Shown: positions 45,053-54,155 of the stretch, one piece after another
Layout: each line of letters starts with the position of its first letter
Numbering within the stretch: the stretch's first letter is position 1
NCBI GenBank assembly: GCA_938004185.1
Contig: CALKWN010000065.1
Span: forward strand, 434,001 to 498,000
DNA: 64,000 nucleotides
Source: an uncultured candidate division WWE3 bacterium
GTDB taxonomy: Bacteria > Patescibacteriota > WWE3 > UBA101185 > UBA10185
Direction of reading: 5' to 3'
Notes under the pieces: model-generated
Databases searched by the model: none
Told to the model about the DNA's origin: nothing
The model's input: the letters and a program-made list of their open reading frames with translations, nothing else
Translations under genes and position numbers: made by a program

Positions 45053-47591
45053 GACAGTGCTTATACTTCTTACCGCTTCCGCACGGACACGGATCGTTTC
45101 TGCCAACTTTTTCTTTTCCGGAAGCGACCTGTTCAACTTTTATTACTCTTCCCATGTTGTCTACAAAAGCCGGAGATTTTTGAGCCGACATCTCGTCTGA
45201 AATTCCGGTTTCTAACTCTCCGTGCCTGTAATTCAGCCCCGACAACAAAACGTCACCTGCTGGAGTTGATCTTACAACAGTATCAGGGGAAGCTTTCATC
45301 AACCTTTCACCAACAAATGAATAAATACGACTAAGCAATACTTCAAATCTTTCGTGACCTTCCTTTTTATACTCAACCATAGGATCGCGCTGGGCATATC
45401 CCCTTAAACCAATACCTTCGCGAACCTGATCCATATCTACCAGGTGATCCATCCAAAAACTATCTATCACGGGCAAAGACCAATCTGACACAATATCCAG
45501 CCAGGTGTCCTCTCCGAAATCTTTTTCTTTTTGTTCCCAAATATCTCTTGAAAAAACTGACGAAGAATCAAGTTTTTGTATTAGCCATTCCTTGTACTCA
45601 GTATTTCCGGTTTCCAATTCCAAAATTCTTCTTCGCAAAGAATAAATAACTTCGCGGTGAACATTTATTATATCGTCCATCTCAACAACTTGTTTTCGTC
45701 TGTCAAAATTGAATCCCTCAACACGCTTTTGAGCATTCTCTATTGATTTTGTGACCAATCCGGCCTCCAAAGGCACTGTCTCATCTATACCGAACCTGTC
45801 CATCATCCTACTAACTTGTTCGCCACCGAATATCCTCATCAAATCATCCTGCAAAGAAACGTAAAATCTTGTCTCACCCGGATCTCCCTGCCTACCAGAG
45901 CGACCTCTAAGCTGATTGTCTATCCTTCTTGAATCGTGTCTTTCTGTTCCTATTACGAACAAGCCGCCCGCCTCTATTACTTCTCTTTGTTCTTTCTCAT
46001 CAACGGGGTCGCCTCCAAGAATAATGTCTACGCCCCTTCCCGCCATGTTAGTTGAAATAGTAACCGCACCTTTGCGACCTGCCTGAGCAATAATTAATGC
46101 TTCCCTTTCATGATTTTTCGCGTTTAATATTTCGTGAGGAACTTTTCTTCTAACAAGAAGTTCGTGTAATTGCTCACTTTTTTCTACAGAAGTCGTACCG
46201 ACAAGTACGGGCTGACCTTTCTTGTGTCTTTCTACAATGTCATCTGCAACGGCCTTAAATTTCGCACTTTCCGTTTTGTAAACAACGTCGTTTCTGTCAA
46301 TTCTGATATTCGGCATATTGGTTGGAATAACGACCACATCCAACTTGTATATTTTGTAAAATTCTTCAGCTTCGGTTGCCGCAGTACCGGTCATACCGGC
46401 GAGTTTTTTGTACATTCTAAAATAGTTCTGATAAGAAATTTCCGCTAAAGTTTTGGACTCCTGCTGAATTGTTACTCCTTCTTTAGCTTCAATAGCCTGG
46501 TGCAGTCCGTGCGAAAACCTGTTGTTTGGAAGAAGCCTTCCGGTAAACTGGTCGACAATAACAACTTTTCCTTCCTTAACAACGTAGTCGCGATCTTTTT
46601 CATAGAGAGCGTTGGATAAAACAGCCTGCTCTATCAAATGCACCATTTCAAAATCCTGCTCGTACAGGTTTTCCACGCCCAACAGTCTCTCAACCCTTCT
46701 GATACCCAAATCCGTAAGAGTAGCGTTTTTATACTTTTCCTCGACCTCATAATCCGAGTTTTTTGCCAGGGTTTTAACTATGCGGTCAGCGTCAAAATAC
46801 CTTGACGAAGGTTTGGCATCAGCCGCAGAAATAATTAAGGGGGTTCTTGCGACATCAATTAAAATAGAGTCGACCTCGTCTACAATCGCGTAATTATGAA
46901 CCCCGAACTCGCCGTTAGGATTGGTCTGAACCATAGCGGAAAGTTGTCTCGTCATGTTATCCCGCAAATAATCAAATCCGAACTCGTGGTTGGTACCGTA
47001 AACGATATCGCACTTGTAGGCTTCCTGACGAGAAGATTCTTTTAAGTGCACGGCGTAAATATCGTCAAACTCAGTGCTGTTATAGGCAGTATCGTATACA
47101 AAAGCTCTTTCTTGCATTACCACTCCTACACTTACCCCCAAGTAATCGTAAATCGCACCCATCCAACCCGCGCCGTGTCTTGAAAGATAATCGTTCGGTG
47201 TAACAAGATGAGCTCCACGACCAGTTAAGGAATTTAAAAATAATGGTAAGGTCGCCGTAAGTGTTTTTCCTTCACCCGTCTTCTGCTCAGAGATTTTGCC
47301 CTCGTGTAAAACCACGCCCGCCAAAAGTTGGACGTCGAAATGGCGTTTTTCCAATGTTCTCACCGAAGCTTCGCGTACAAAAGCAAAGGCCTCCGGAAGA
47401 ATCTTGTCCATAATCTTTTTCTGGGAATCGTAGTCCTTGCCGGAAAGCTCACTTTTCCATTCTCCGACCTTTTCCAGCATCTGATCGCGAGACAGCTGTT
47501 TAACAGCAGACTCAAAATCATTAACAGCCTTAACGATAGGCTCTATTTTCTTCAATTGCTTTTCATTTGAGTCGACAAATAGCTTAAACAT
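45042..47591 (-). CDS. secA: preprotein translocase ATPase SecA
   Basis: 849 residues. Walker A QKTGEGKTLTATLPLFLNSL, DEVDSILID, preprotein-binding domain, second RecA domain with TNMAGRGVDI and GTERHDSRRIDNQLRGRSGR, and the C-terminal zinc tail CPCGSGKKYKHCHGR. Drives proteins through SecYEG. Lies downstream of uppP (39-nt gap) in the serS group. Confidence 0.98.
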   Translation of the reverse strand: MFKLFVDSNEKQLKKIEPIVKAVNDFESAVKQLSRDQMLEKVGEWKSELSGKDYDSQKKIMDKILPEAFAFVREASVRTLEKRHFDVQLLAGVVLHEGKISEQKTGEGKTLTATLPLFLNSLTGRGAHLVTPNDYLSRHGAGWMGAIYDYLGVSVGVVMQERAFVYDTAYNSTEFDDIYAVHLKESSRQEAYKCDIVYGTNHEFGFDYLRDNMTRQLSAMVQTNPNGEFGVHNYAIVDEVDSILIDVARTPLIISAADAKPSSRYFDADRIVKTLAKNSDYEVEEKYKNATLTDLGIRRVERLLGVENLYEQDFEMVHLIEQAVLSNALYEKDRDYVVKEGKVVIVDQFTGRLLPNNRFSHGLHQAIEAKEGVTIQQESKTLAEISYQNYFRMYKKLAGMTGTAATEAEEFYKIYKLDVVVIPTNMPNIRIDRNDVVYKTESAKFKAVADDIVERHKKGQPVLVGTTSVEKSEQLHELLVRRKVPHEILNAKNHEREALIIAQAGRKGAVTISTNMAGRGVDIILGGDPVDEKEQREVIEAGGLFVIGTERHDSRRIDNQLRGRSGRQGDPGETRFYVSLQDDLMRIFGGEQVSRMMDRFGIDETVPLEAGLVTKSIENAQKRVEGFNFDRRKQVVEMDDIINVHREVIYSLRRRILELETGNTEYKEWLIQKLDSSSVFSRDIWEQKEKDFGEDTWLDIVSDWSLPVIDSFWMDHLVDMDQVREGIGLRGYAQRDPMVEYKKEGHERFEVLLSRIYSFVGERLMKASPDTVVRSTPAGDVLLSGLNYRHGELETGISDEMSAQKSPAFVDNMGRVIKVEQVASGKEKVGRNDPCPCGSGKKYKHCHGR

Positions 47592-47630
47592 ATCGAAGTT
47601 GATTATATCACCGCCGACACAAGTGCGGGA

Positions 47631-48440
47631 TTAAAGAAAATTTAACAAAATCAGAAACAGTGCTAGAACACTTCGGTAGATAACAAATACATTCAAGCCG
47701 TAACGGGAAAGAAATTTCATCAGTGCCGATACTGCAATATATCCGAAAAATGCACTTGAAATAAATCCTGCTAACAATATATCGGTTCCCACAACAAAAT
47801 TTCCACCCAAAGCCTCGGGTAACTGAAGCAATCCTGCGGCTGCAATTATGGGAATAGATAGCAGGAATGAGACTTTTGCCGCCTGCTGACGACCAAGTCC
47901 GGCAATTAAACCTCCTGAAATCGTAGCTCCAGACCTTGAAAATCCGGGAAATAAAGCCAGACATTGGAATAACCCTACTTTTAATACCTGCGTAAAACCC
48001 GGTAATGAGTCGTTCTGCGAAAATCGTTTGTTTGCATAAAACATTAGTATTGAACCGGCAATTAAAAACACGGCAACGCTAAGCGAGCTCCTGAAAGTAT
48101 TTTCGAAAAATGAATCCAAAAATAGCCCGGTTAGTCCGGCGGGCACAGTTGCCACGATAAGCCAAAATACAAATTTACTGTCACGGGAAAACTTCTTATA
48201 CCTTATTCCATAGCCTTTTAAATCTTTAAATAAGGCGTTTGCCATTCCTAAAATATCTTTTCTAAAGAAGACAAGAAGAGCTGTTAATGTTCCTAGATGC
48301 AGAGTGGTGTCGAAGGCAAGACCGGCGTCCTCCCAGCCAAATAGCTCCGGAAATATGATCAAATGTCCTGATGAAGAAACAGGTATAAATTCTGTCAAAC
48401 CCTGCACTGCGCCTAATACTATAGATTGGAAAAAAGTCAT
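47631..48440 (-). CDS. uppP: undecaprenyl-diphosphatase
   Basis: 269 residues, polytopic. Signature GLTEFIPVSSSGHLI with the active-site E and the PGFSRSGATISGGLIAGLG motif, both intact. Recycles undecaprenyl diphosphate for cell-wall and surface-glycan assembly, so it supports the transferases encoded at 1-19 kb. 3 nt from the preceding gene. Confidence 0.95.
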   Translation of the reverse strand: MTFFQSIVLGAVQGLTEFIPVSSSGHLIIFPELFGWEDAGLAFDTTLHLGTLTALLVFFRKDILGMANALFKDLKGYGIRYKKFSRDSKFVFWLIVATVPAGLTGLFLDSFFENTFRSSLSVAVFLIAGSILMFYANKRFSQNDSLPGFTQVLKVGLFQCLALFPGFSRSGATISGGLIAGLGRQQAAKVSFLLSIPIIAAAGLLQLPEALGGNFVVGTDILLAGFISSAFFGYIAVSALMKFLSRYGLNVFVIYRSVLALFLILLNFL

Positions 48441-48443
48441 AAA

Positions 48444-49133
48444 CTAAACCCTGCCGTATATTAAAACGTTATCGGAATTTGTATATCCTGCAACAACCAG
48501 ACAGGTTACATCTCGTAGAAAATCGCCTAAATACTCAATAAATAAATTAACGTCGTCCTGATGGTGATCAAGATAAATCCTATTAAAAATAATTAACCCG
48601 TTAGGCTTTGTGAGTTTTTTAAGAGATGCTATGAAATTACCCGATTTCCCTAGATCCGGATATTTTTCACCCTGGAAAATATCAACAACAAGAGCATCAA
48701 AAGATTCCGGCATAAGCTGATATTCCTCAGGTTCTATAACAACCCTTAAAGCATCGGCGAGAATAACCCTGTGGTTGGGTATCGTATCTAAATCAAAAAA
48801 TTGCTTCGCCACATCAACCATAACCGGATCTATTTCCACGCTGGTTATCTCAGGGGCACCGCACTTCTCTGAAATCAAATGAGCCATTGTACCGCCGCCT
48901 AAACCTAGAATCAGCAGTTTTTTAAGATCGGGTAGATTTTCGGAGAGAACTTCAACAACCTTGCCCCAAACCAATCTGTTTGCGGACGTAGATTTGTGTG
49001 AAATAGATTGGTCAATTTTATCAACCTTAATTTTTCGGAGTTTACCCAATTCCCAAACCTGTATCTTGCCATTATATTTTGAGTCTGCCTCGTAAATAAT
49101 CTTGGGCAACTGTATGCCGTCAAAAATATTCAT
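48444..49133 (-). CDS. spermidine synthase-like methyltransferase-fold protein
   Basis: 229 residues from ATG 49133, which has GGGA about 5 nt upstream; an in-frame TTG at 49151 overlaps the serS stop and lacks a ribosome site. Nucleotide fold with LILGLGGGTMAHLI, VEIDPVMVDVAKQFF and FDALVVDIFQG. It resembles polyamine aminopropyltransferases but lacks the DSTDP-type catalytic block after the fourth strand, so spermidine synthesis is doubtful. Role unknown. Confidence 0.7.
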   Translation of the reverse strand: MNIFDGIQLPKIIYEADSKYNGKIQVWELGKLRKIKVDKIDQSISHKSTSANRLVWGKVVEVLSENLPDLKKLLILGLGGGTMAHLISEKCGAPEITSVEIDPVMVDVAKQFFDLDTIPNHRVILADALRVVIEPEEYQLMPESFDALVVDIFQGEKYPDLGKSGNFIASLKKLTKPNGLIIFNRIYLDHHQDDVNLFIEYLGDFLRDVTCLVVAGYTNSDNVLIYGRV

Positions 49134-49147
49134 ATTGTCCCATACTA

Positions 49148-50434
49148 TCAAATAATTTTTTGTTTGGGCAGAATTTTATCAAAACCGGTGTACTTCCTTA
49201 GCTTTTTAGGAATAGTAACACTGCTGTCGGGATTCTGATAATTCTCTATAACGGCGGCCAAAAGCCTCGGTGTAGCGGCTACGGTATTGTTTAAAGTGTA
49301 AACATATTTTATCTCACCTGTAGAGGCTTCTCTGTATCTAATATTTAGCCTTCTCGATTGAAAATCTCTGAAATAAGAGTCGGAGTGTGTCTCCCTATAC
49401 TTTTCCTGTGACGGGAACCATGTTTCCAAATCGTACTTTTTAACCTGACCGGCACCCATGTCTCCGGTACACATTAAAACAACCCTATAGGGCAGCTCTA
49501 ACCCGTTCAGAACCTTTTCAGCGTGTCCCAGCATTTTCTCATGCCACTCTTTCGTATTCTCTTCGTTAGCACTCGTGATTACTACCTGCTCAACTTTGCT
49601 GAATTGGTGGAGTCTAAAAATACCCTTCGTATCCTTCCCGTAAGCTCCGATTTCTTTTCTAAAGCATGGACTCAATCCAAAAAGCCTCACCGGTAAATCT
49701 GACTCATTTAAAATTTCTCCCGAAAAATAGGATGTAAGTGAAACTTCGGCAGTCCCGATTAACGCCTTGTCATCCGATAACCTGTAGTGGTCATCCTCTC
49801 CCCATGGAAAATACCCGGTTCCCATAAAGAACTCCGGCTTGACTAACCAAGGCACACTCAGCATGGTGTAGCCTTCCTCGAGCATCAGATCACAGGCATA
49901 CCTTAAAAGAGCCTGTTCCAGCAACGCACCTTCGTTTTTCAAAAAGTATCCTCTGAAACCACCGATTTTTGCCCCCCGTTCCAAATCCATAATGTCCAGA
50001 AACGCGCCCAAATCAACGTGGTCTTTAGGCTCGAAATCAAAAGATTTGATTTTCCCTTCCGATCTTATAACAACATTGCCACTTTCGTCCTTACCTATAG
50101 GAACATCTTCGGCCGGGACACTTGGAACCCAAAGCATTAAATCCTCATACTCGTCTTTTAGCTTAGCCAGCGAGTCTTCCAGACCCGAAAGCTTCTCTTT
50201 TACAGCGGTGGCCCCTTCAATTAAGGTTTTTCTATCTTTTTCTTCTGCTTTCGAAATATCTTCCGAAAGCTTGTTTTTCGTCGCTCTGCTCTTCTCAACC
50301 TCCTGAAGAAGTTTCAAATAAGAGTCATGAAGTTCAATTATTTTGTCTACGGATACAGTATTTTCAAGCTGCTTGTCCTTTACAGCCTTTTTAACCAAAT
50401 CCCTGTTATTTTTAATATAGTTAATATCGAGCAT
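49148..50434 (-). CDS. serS: seryl-tRNA synthetase
   Basis: 428 residues. N-terminal coiled-coil arm (about 25-110, KKAVKDKQL to DEYEDLML), then class II core: motif 2 in LSPCFRKEIGAYGKDTKGIF with RLHQFSKVEQ, and motif 3 near NTVAATPRLLAAVIENYQ. Charges tRNA-Ser (and tRNA-Sec where present). First gene of a leftward transcript running to the RNA methyltransferase. Confidence 0.97.
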   Translation of the reverse strand: MLDINYIKNNRDLVKKAVKDKQLENTVSVDKIIELHDSYLKLLQEVEKSRATKNKLSEDISKAEEKDRKTLIEGATAVKEKLSGLEDSLAKLKDEYEDLMLWVPSVPAEDVPIGKDESGNVVIRSEGKIKSFDFEPKDHVDLGAFLDIMDLERGAKIGGFRGYFLKNEGALLEQALLRYACDLMLEEGYTMLSVPWLVKPEFFMGTGYFPWGEDDHYRLSDDKALIGTAEVSLTSYFSGEILNESDLPVRLFGLSPCFRKEIGAYGKDTKGIFRLHQFSKVEQVVITSANEENTKEWHEKMLGHAEKVLNGLELPYRVVLMCTGDMGAGQVKKYDLETWFPSQEKYRETHSDSYFRDFQSRRLNIRYREASTGEIKYVYTLNNTVAATPRLLAAVIENYQNPDSSVTIPKKLRKYTGFDKILPKQKII

Positions 50435-50474
50435 GAAAAAGCCTTTTTTGGTTGATTTTTACATATACAATGGT

Positions 50475-50503
50475 AATATAAATTTCGCGGTTGTAAAAGT
50501 CAA
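50475..50503 (-). promoter_or_regulatory. serS promoter
   Basis: TTGACT (50503-50498), 17-nt spacer, TATATT (50480-50475) on the minus strand, about 40 nt before the serS ATG. It lies in the 170-nt divergent gap 50435-50604, back to back with the infA promoter. Confidence 0.58.
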
Positions 50504-50545
50504 TGCGATGACAGATCGGCCTACGGATAAGCCGAAAAAGAGTTG

Positions 50546-50574
50546 TTGACCTGTTGTAACGCTTCTGTTACAAT
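50546..50574 (+). promoter_or_regulatory. infA (alpha operon) promoter
   Basis: TTGACC (50546-50551), 17-nt spacer, TACAAT (50569-50574). Transcription should start near 50581, where a GTTCG-TC-CGAAC inverted repeat (50582-50593) begins, 11 nt before the infA ATG. Confidence 0.65.
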
Positions 50575-50604
50575 CAAGCGCGTTCGTCCGAACAAGAAAG
50601 CTAA

Positions 50605-50823
50605 ATGAGCACAAAAGAAGTAATAACAAAAGACGGCAAAATAACCGAAACCCATATGGGAGGAATGTTCAAAGTAGAGTTTGATGATGATACTACAGCT
50701 TTGGCCGTGGTATCAGGTAAAATGAGAAAAGCTCACATAAGAGTCTTGCCGGGAGATAAAGTAAAAATAGAGTTCTCACCTCACGATCTCACGAGAGGAA
50801 GAATAATCTACAGACTTAAATAA
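50605..50823 (+). CDS. infA: translation initiation factor IF-1
   Basis: 72 residues, the usual length. OB-fold sequence GGMFKVEFDDDTTALAVVSG, then MRKAHIRVLPGDKVKIEFSP and DLTRGRIIYRLK. Binds the ribosomal A site during initiation. First gene of the inverted alpha operon. The ribosome site before it is weak (AAGAAAG). Confidence 0.97.
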   Translation: MSTKEVITKDGKITETHMGGMFKVEFDDDTTALAVVSGKMRKAHIRVLPGDKVKIEFSPHDLTRGRIIYRLK

Positions 50824-50824
50824 T

Positions 50825-50941
50825 ATGAAAGTACGCTCATCTGTAAAACCAATCTGTAAAGATTGCAAAATTGTAATAAGAAATAAGACGGTTAGGGTTA
50901 TATGTAAAAGGAACCCTAAACATAAACAGAGACAGGGATAA
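50825..50941 (+). CDS. rpmJ: 50S ribosomal protein L36, zinc type
   Basis: 38 residues read directly from the sequence: starts MKVRSSVKPICKDCKIV and ends HKQRQG before TAA. Cys11, Cys14, Cys27 and His32 give the C3H zinc site. It fits exactly between infA (1 nt) and rpsM (1 nt). Confidence 0.95.
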   Translation: MKVRSSVKPICKDCKIVIRNKTVRVICKRNPKHKQRQG

Positions 50942-50942
50942 T

Positions 50943-51329
50943 ATGCCGAGAATTAAAGGTGTTGATATACCGGGAGAAAAAAGAATAGAAGCATCATTAA
51001 GATACATATACGGTATCGGGCCGACTCTATCCAAAAAAGTGCTTGAAATTTCTGGTATAGATCCGGACACCAGAGCTAAAAACCTAACTGACGAGGATAT
51101 CGCTAAAATAAACAGTGCCATCGCGAAAATAGAACTACCTGTAGAAGGAGAGCTTAAAAGGGTGGTAAATCAAAATGTCAGACGCTTGCAAGAGATAAGA
51201 TCTTATAGAGGGTCAAGACATGCCGCAGGACTTCCCGTAAGGGGACAAAGAACAAGAACAAACTCTAGAACCAGAAAAGGTAAAAGAAAAACAGTAGGAG
51301 GTCAGAAAAAGAAACTGGCCAAGAAGTAA
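50943..51329 (+). CDS. rpsM: 30S ribosomal protein S13
   Basis: 128 residues. MPRIKGVDIPGEKRIEASLR, YIYGIGPTLSKKVLE, and the C-terminal tail RHAAGLPVRGQRTRTNSRTR that contacts the P-site tRNA. Confidence 0.97.
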   Translation: MPRIKGVDIPGEKRIEASLRYIYGIGPTLSKKVLEISGIDPDTRAKNLTDEDIAKINSAIAKIELPVEGELKRVVNQNVRRLQEIRSYRGSRHAAGLPVRGQRTRTNSRTRKGKRKTVGGQKKKLAKK

Positions 51330-51347
51330 TATAAGTAATAAATAATT

Positions 51348-51743
51348 ATGGCTAAAAAAACAACAAAAGGAAAAACTAAAAATAAAGATAAAAAAATCAC
51401 TCCTACCGGAAGAGTTTATATTACCGCGGGTATGAATAACACAATAATTACTGTAACCGACCCGGAGGGGAATACTTTATTCGCAGCCAGCTCCGGTAGC
51501 GCCGGTTTTAAAGGATCCAGAAAATCCACACCTTACGCTTCAACAAAAGCCGCAGAATTGGCAGGAGCGGCAGCTTCAAAAGCAGGTTTAAGAGACGTTG
51601 CTGTGTTCCTTAAAGGACCTGGGCTAGGAAGAATTTCTTCCATAAAAGCTCTAAAAACAGTGGGGCTTAATGTTGTATCCATTTCTGATTTGACTCCCAT
51701 ACCTCACAACGGGTGCAGACCGGAGAAAAAGAGAAGGGTTTAA
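51348..51743 (+). CDS. rpsK: 30S ribosomal protein S11
   Basis: 131 residues. AGMNNTIITVTDPEGNTLF, then GSAGFKGSRKSTPYA and the C-terminus TPIPHNGCRPEKKRRV. Platform protein at the mRNA exit. Confidence 0.97.
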   Translation: MAKKTTKGKTKNKDKKITPTGRVYITAGMNNTIITVTDPEGNTLFAASSGSAGFKGSRKSTPYASTKAAELAGAAASKAGLRDVAVFLKGPGLGRISSIKALKTVGLNVVSISDLTPIPHNGCRPEKKRRV

Positions 51744-51746
51744 CAC

Positions 51747-52349
51747 ATGGCAAGATATACTGATGCAAAATGCAGACTATGTAGAAGAGAGGGTGTGAAA
51801 CTTTATTTAAAAGGTTCGAGATGTGAGTCCGAAAAATGTGCCATTGCCAAAAAAGCTCAGGCACCCGGTCAACACGGAACAAGAAGAAAATCAGTATCAG
51901 AATACGGAAAACAGTTGAGAGAAAAGCAAAAAGCAAAAAGAATTTACGGATTGCTTGAAAAACAGTTTAAAAACTATGTAAACAAAGCTTTGGCATCAAA
52001 AGGTGTTTCGGGTGAAATACTAATGCAGCTTTTAGAATCGAGAATGGATAATGTTGTTTACAGAAGCGGTTTCGCTGTATCAAGATCTCAGGCCAGACAA
52101 TTCATAAGAAGGGGCCTATTTATAATAAACGGCAAAGAAGAAAACATACCTTCAAGAATTTTAAAGGTGGGGGATGTTATAAAACCCGTCAGTTTCGACA
52201 AAATTCATTTAAGGGAAGGGTTTGTCCTACCTGAATGGATTGAAGCAAACACAAAAGAGAGATACGTAAAATACGCGAGACTTCCAATGGCGGAAGACAC
52301 GCAAGAAAAAGTAGATGTCCAGTCAATTATTGAATTTTATTCAAGGTAA
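51747..52349 (+). CDS. rpsD: 30S ribosomal protein S4, zinc type
   Basis: 200 residues. N-terminal zinc cluster CRLC and CESEKC, GQHGTRRKSVSEYGKQLREK, then the S4 RNA-binding domain MLFE-like region (LESRMDNVVYRSGFAVSRSQ) and RRGLFIINGKE. Primary 16S binder and a known translational repressor of alpha operons. Confidence 0.97.
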   Translation: MARYTDAKCRLCRREGVKLYLKGSRCESEKCAIAKKAQAPGQHGTRRKSVSEYGKQLREKQKAKRIYGLLEKQFKNYVNKALASKGVSGEILMQLLESRMDNVVYRSGFAVSRSQARQFIRRGLFIINGKEENIPSRILKVGDVIKPVSFDKIHLREGFVLPEWIEANTKERYVKYARLPMAEDTQEKVDVQSIIEFYSR

Positions 52350-52367
52350 TTTTTAAAGGAGGAAACG

Positions 52368-53288
52368 ATGATAGTCACTAAAGAAAATTTAAAAATTAAT
52401 CCCATAAATGAGAGTAACGAATCGGGTACTTACTCGATTGAACCTCTTCCTACGGGATTCGGGCATACTCTGGGTAACGCACTCAGAAGAGTTTTGCTCA
52501 CAGAAACTGAAGGTGCTGCTGTAACTCAGATAAAAGTTGCCGGTGCCCCTCACCAGTTCACTACAATACCCGGTGTAAAAGAGGATGTTGTTCAGCTTAC
52601 ACTAAATGTTAAAAAACTAAGATTTAAAATTCACACAAATAAACCTGTCGTTGCGACTCTAAAGAAAAAAGGGGCCGGTGTTGTAACCGCAAAAGATCTC
52701 GAGATTCCCTCAGATCTTGAAATAATGAACAAAGACATGGAAATTGCTACACTTGCGGATTCAAAAACCGAGATAAATATGGAATTTCTTGTAGAACCCG
52801 GAGTCGGTTATTCTCCGATGGAAGAAAGACAAACTCCTAAAGTAGGAGTCATAGTGCTCGATGCACTTTTCTCCCCTGTTCTAAATGTAACTTACAACGT
52901 AGAGCCTACAAGGTTTGGAGACAAAACAGATTTAGATAAACTATTAATAACAGTTGAGACCGATGGAAGTATAAGCCCTAAAAACGCTATAATAAAAGCT
53001 TCTTCTATACTTAAAGGGTATTACGAATCCTTCGAAAAATGGGAAACAGAAAAAGACAAAGTTGCCGAAACCGAAGACGAGGATGTTCAGGAAATTAACG
53101 TCGAAGATGTAGCTATAGACGAACTTCCCTTACAAACAAGAACTGTTAACGCTCTTAAAAAACATGGGATAGAAACACTTAAAGAGTTAGCTTCTAAATC
53201 CGATGAAGAAATTGCCGATATTAAAAATTTAGGAGAAAAATCCCTGGAAGAAATTAAAAAGCTTCTCAAAAAAGAGGGATTGAGATAA
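52368..53288 (+). CDS. rpoA: RNA polymerase subunit alpha
   Basis: 306 residues. Assembly domain with PLPTGFGHTLGNALRRVLL and GAAVTQIKVAG, an acidic linker (VAETEDEDVQEINVED), and the C-terminal domain with LKKHGIETLKELASKSDEEI and IKNLGEKSLEEIKKLL. A strong ribosome site AAAGGAGG lies 6 nt before ATG. Confidence 0.98.
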   Translation: MIVTKENLKINPINESNESGTYSIEPLPTGFGHTLGNALRRVLLTETEGAAVTQIKVAGAPHQFTTIPGVKEDVVQLTLNVKKLRFKIHTNKPVVATLKKKGAGVVTAKDLEIPSDLEIMNKDMEIATLADSKTEINMEFLVEPGVGYSPMEERQTPKVGVIVLDALFSPVLNVTYNVEPTRFGDKTDLDKLLITVETDGSISPKNAIIKASSILKGYYESFEKWETEKDKVAETEDEDVQEINVEDVAIDELPLQTRTVNALKKHGIETLKELASKSDEEIADIKNLGEKSLEEIKKLLKKEGLR

Positions 53289-53301
53289 CTGGGAAAGAAT
53301 C

Positions 53302-53736
53302 ATGAGACACAGAGTAGCAAAGAAAAAAATGGGAAGAACTGCAGCACACAGAGGATCGCTTGAAAAGAATCTTGCAATAAGCTTGATCGAGCATGAAAGC
53401 GTAAAAACTACTCTGGAAAAAGCCAAGTTTGTAAAACCATTTATAGAAAAGGTTATTACAAAAGCCAAAAAAGTAAACGGCACATCTGACAAGATTGCTT
53501 TGTTTAACACTGTAAAAGAACTCAAACAGCTGTTGGGAAATGACAAAGCAGTAAAAAAACTAACTTCTGAGATCGCCGAAAGATTCGAAAAACGCCCCGG
53601 CGGTTACACAAGGATAATAAAAACAGGAAACAGGGACGGAGATAACGCCAACACAGCAAGAATAGAGCTTCTTCCTGCAGAGAAAAAGCCGGTTGAGAAA
53701 AAACAAAAAAAGGAAAAAGTAAATGATGATAAATAA
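53302..53736 (+). CDS. rplQ: 50S ribosomal protein L17
   Basis: 144 residues. MRHRVAKKKMGRTAAHRGSL start, domain to about 116, then a Lys/Glu-rich tail (EKKPVEKKQKKEK). Its last 14 nt overlap the start of rplM. Confidence 0.95.
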   Translation: MRHRVAKKKMGRTAAHRGSLEKNLAISLIEHESVKTTLEKAKFVKPFIEKVITKAKKVNGTSDKIALFNTVKELKQLLGNDKAVKKLTSEIAERFEKRPGGYTRIIKTGNRDGDNANTARIELLPAEKKPVEKKQKKEKVNDDK

Positions 53737-54151
53737 AACAACAGCAACAAAAAAGGAAAGAAATAGAAAATGGTATTTTTATGACGCCTCCGGAAAGGTG
53801 TTGGGAATGCTTGCAGCAGATATTGCCAAGATTTTAATCGGAAAAAACAATGCCGATTATGCCCCAAATCAAAACACCGGGGGAATTGTAGTCGTGACTA
53901 ACGCCGAAAAAATCGCACTAACAGGAACTAAAATGAAGACAAAAACATATATGCACCACACCGGATATCCTAAAGGTTTAAGAGAAACGAAGATACAGAA
54001 GGTATATGATAATAATCCTGCACAAATACTCGAAAGGGCGATTAAGGGAATGCTTCCAAAAAATAAGCTTCACGCTGAAAGAATGAAAAACCTTCACGTA
54101 TATGTAGGGCCGGAACACCCCCACAAAGCTCAGGAGGAAAAAGGAAAATAA
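53723..54151 (+). CDS. rplM: 50S ribosomal protein L13
   Basis: 142 residues. RKWYFYDASGKVLGMLAADI, VVTNAEKIALTGTKMKTKTY and the signature GMLPKNKLHAERMKNLHVYV. Starts in the 3' end of rplQ in another frame; two adjacent ATGs (53723, 53726) are possible. Confidence 0.96.
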   Translation: MMINKTTATKKERNRKWYFYDASGKVLGMLAADIAKILIGKNNADYAPNQNTGGIVVVTNAEKIALTGTKMKTKTYMHHTGYPKGLRETKIQKVYDNNPAQILERAIKGMLPKNKLHAERMKNLHVYVGPEHPHKAQEEKGK

Positions 54152-54155
54152 AAAT

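Noticed and set aside
53723..53736. Possible frameshift joining rplQ and rplM
   Set aside because: Both proteins have complete, normal ends; it is a 14-nt overlap.
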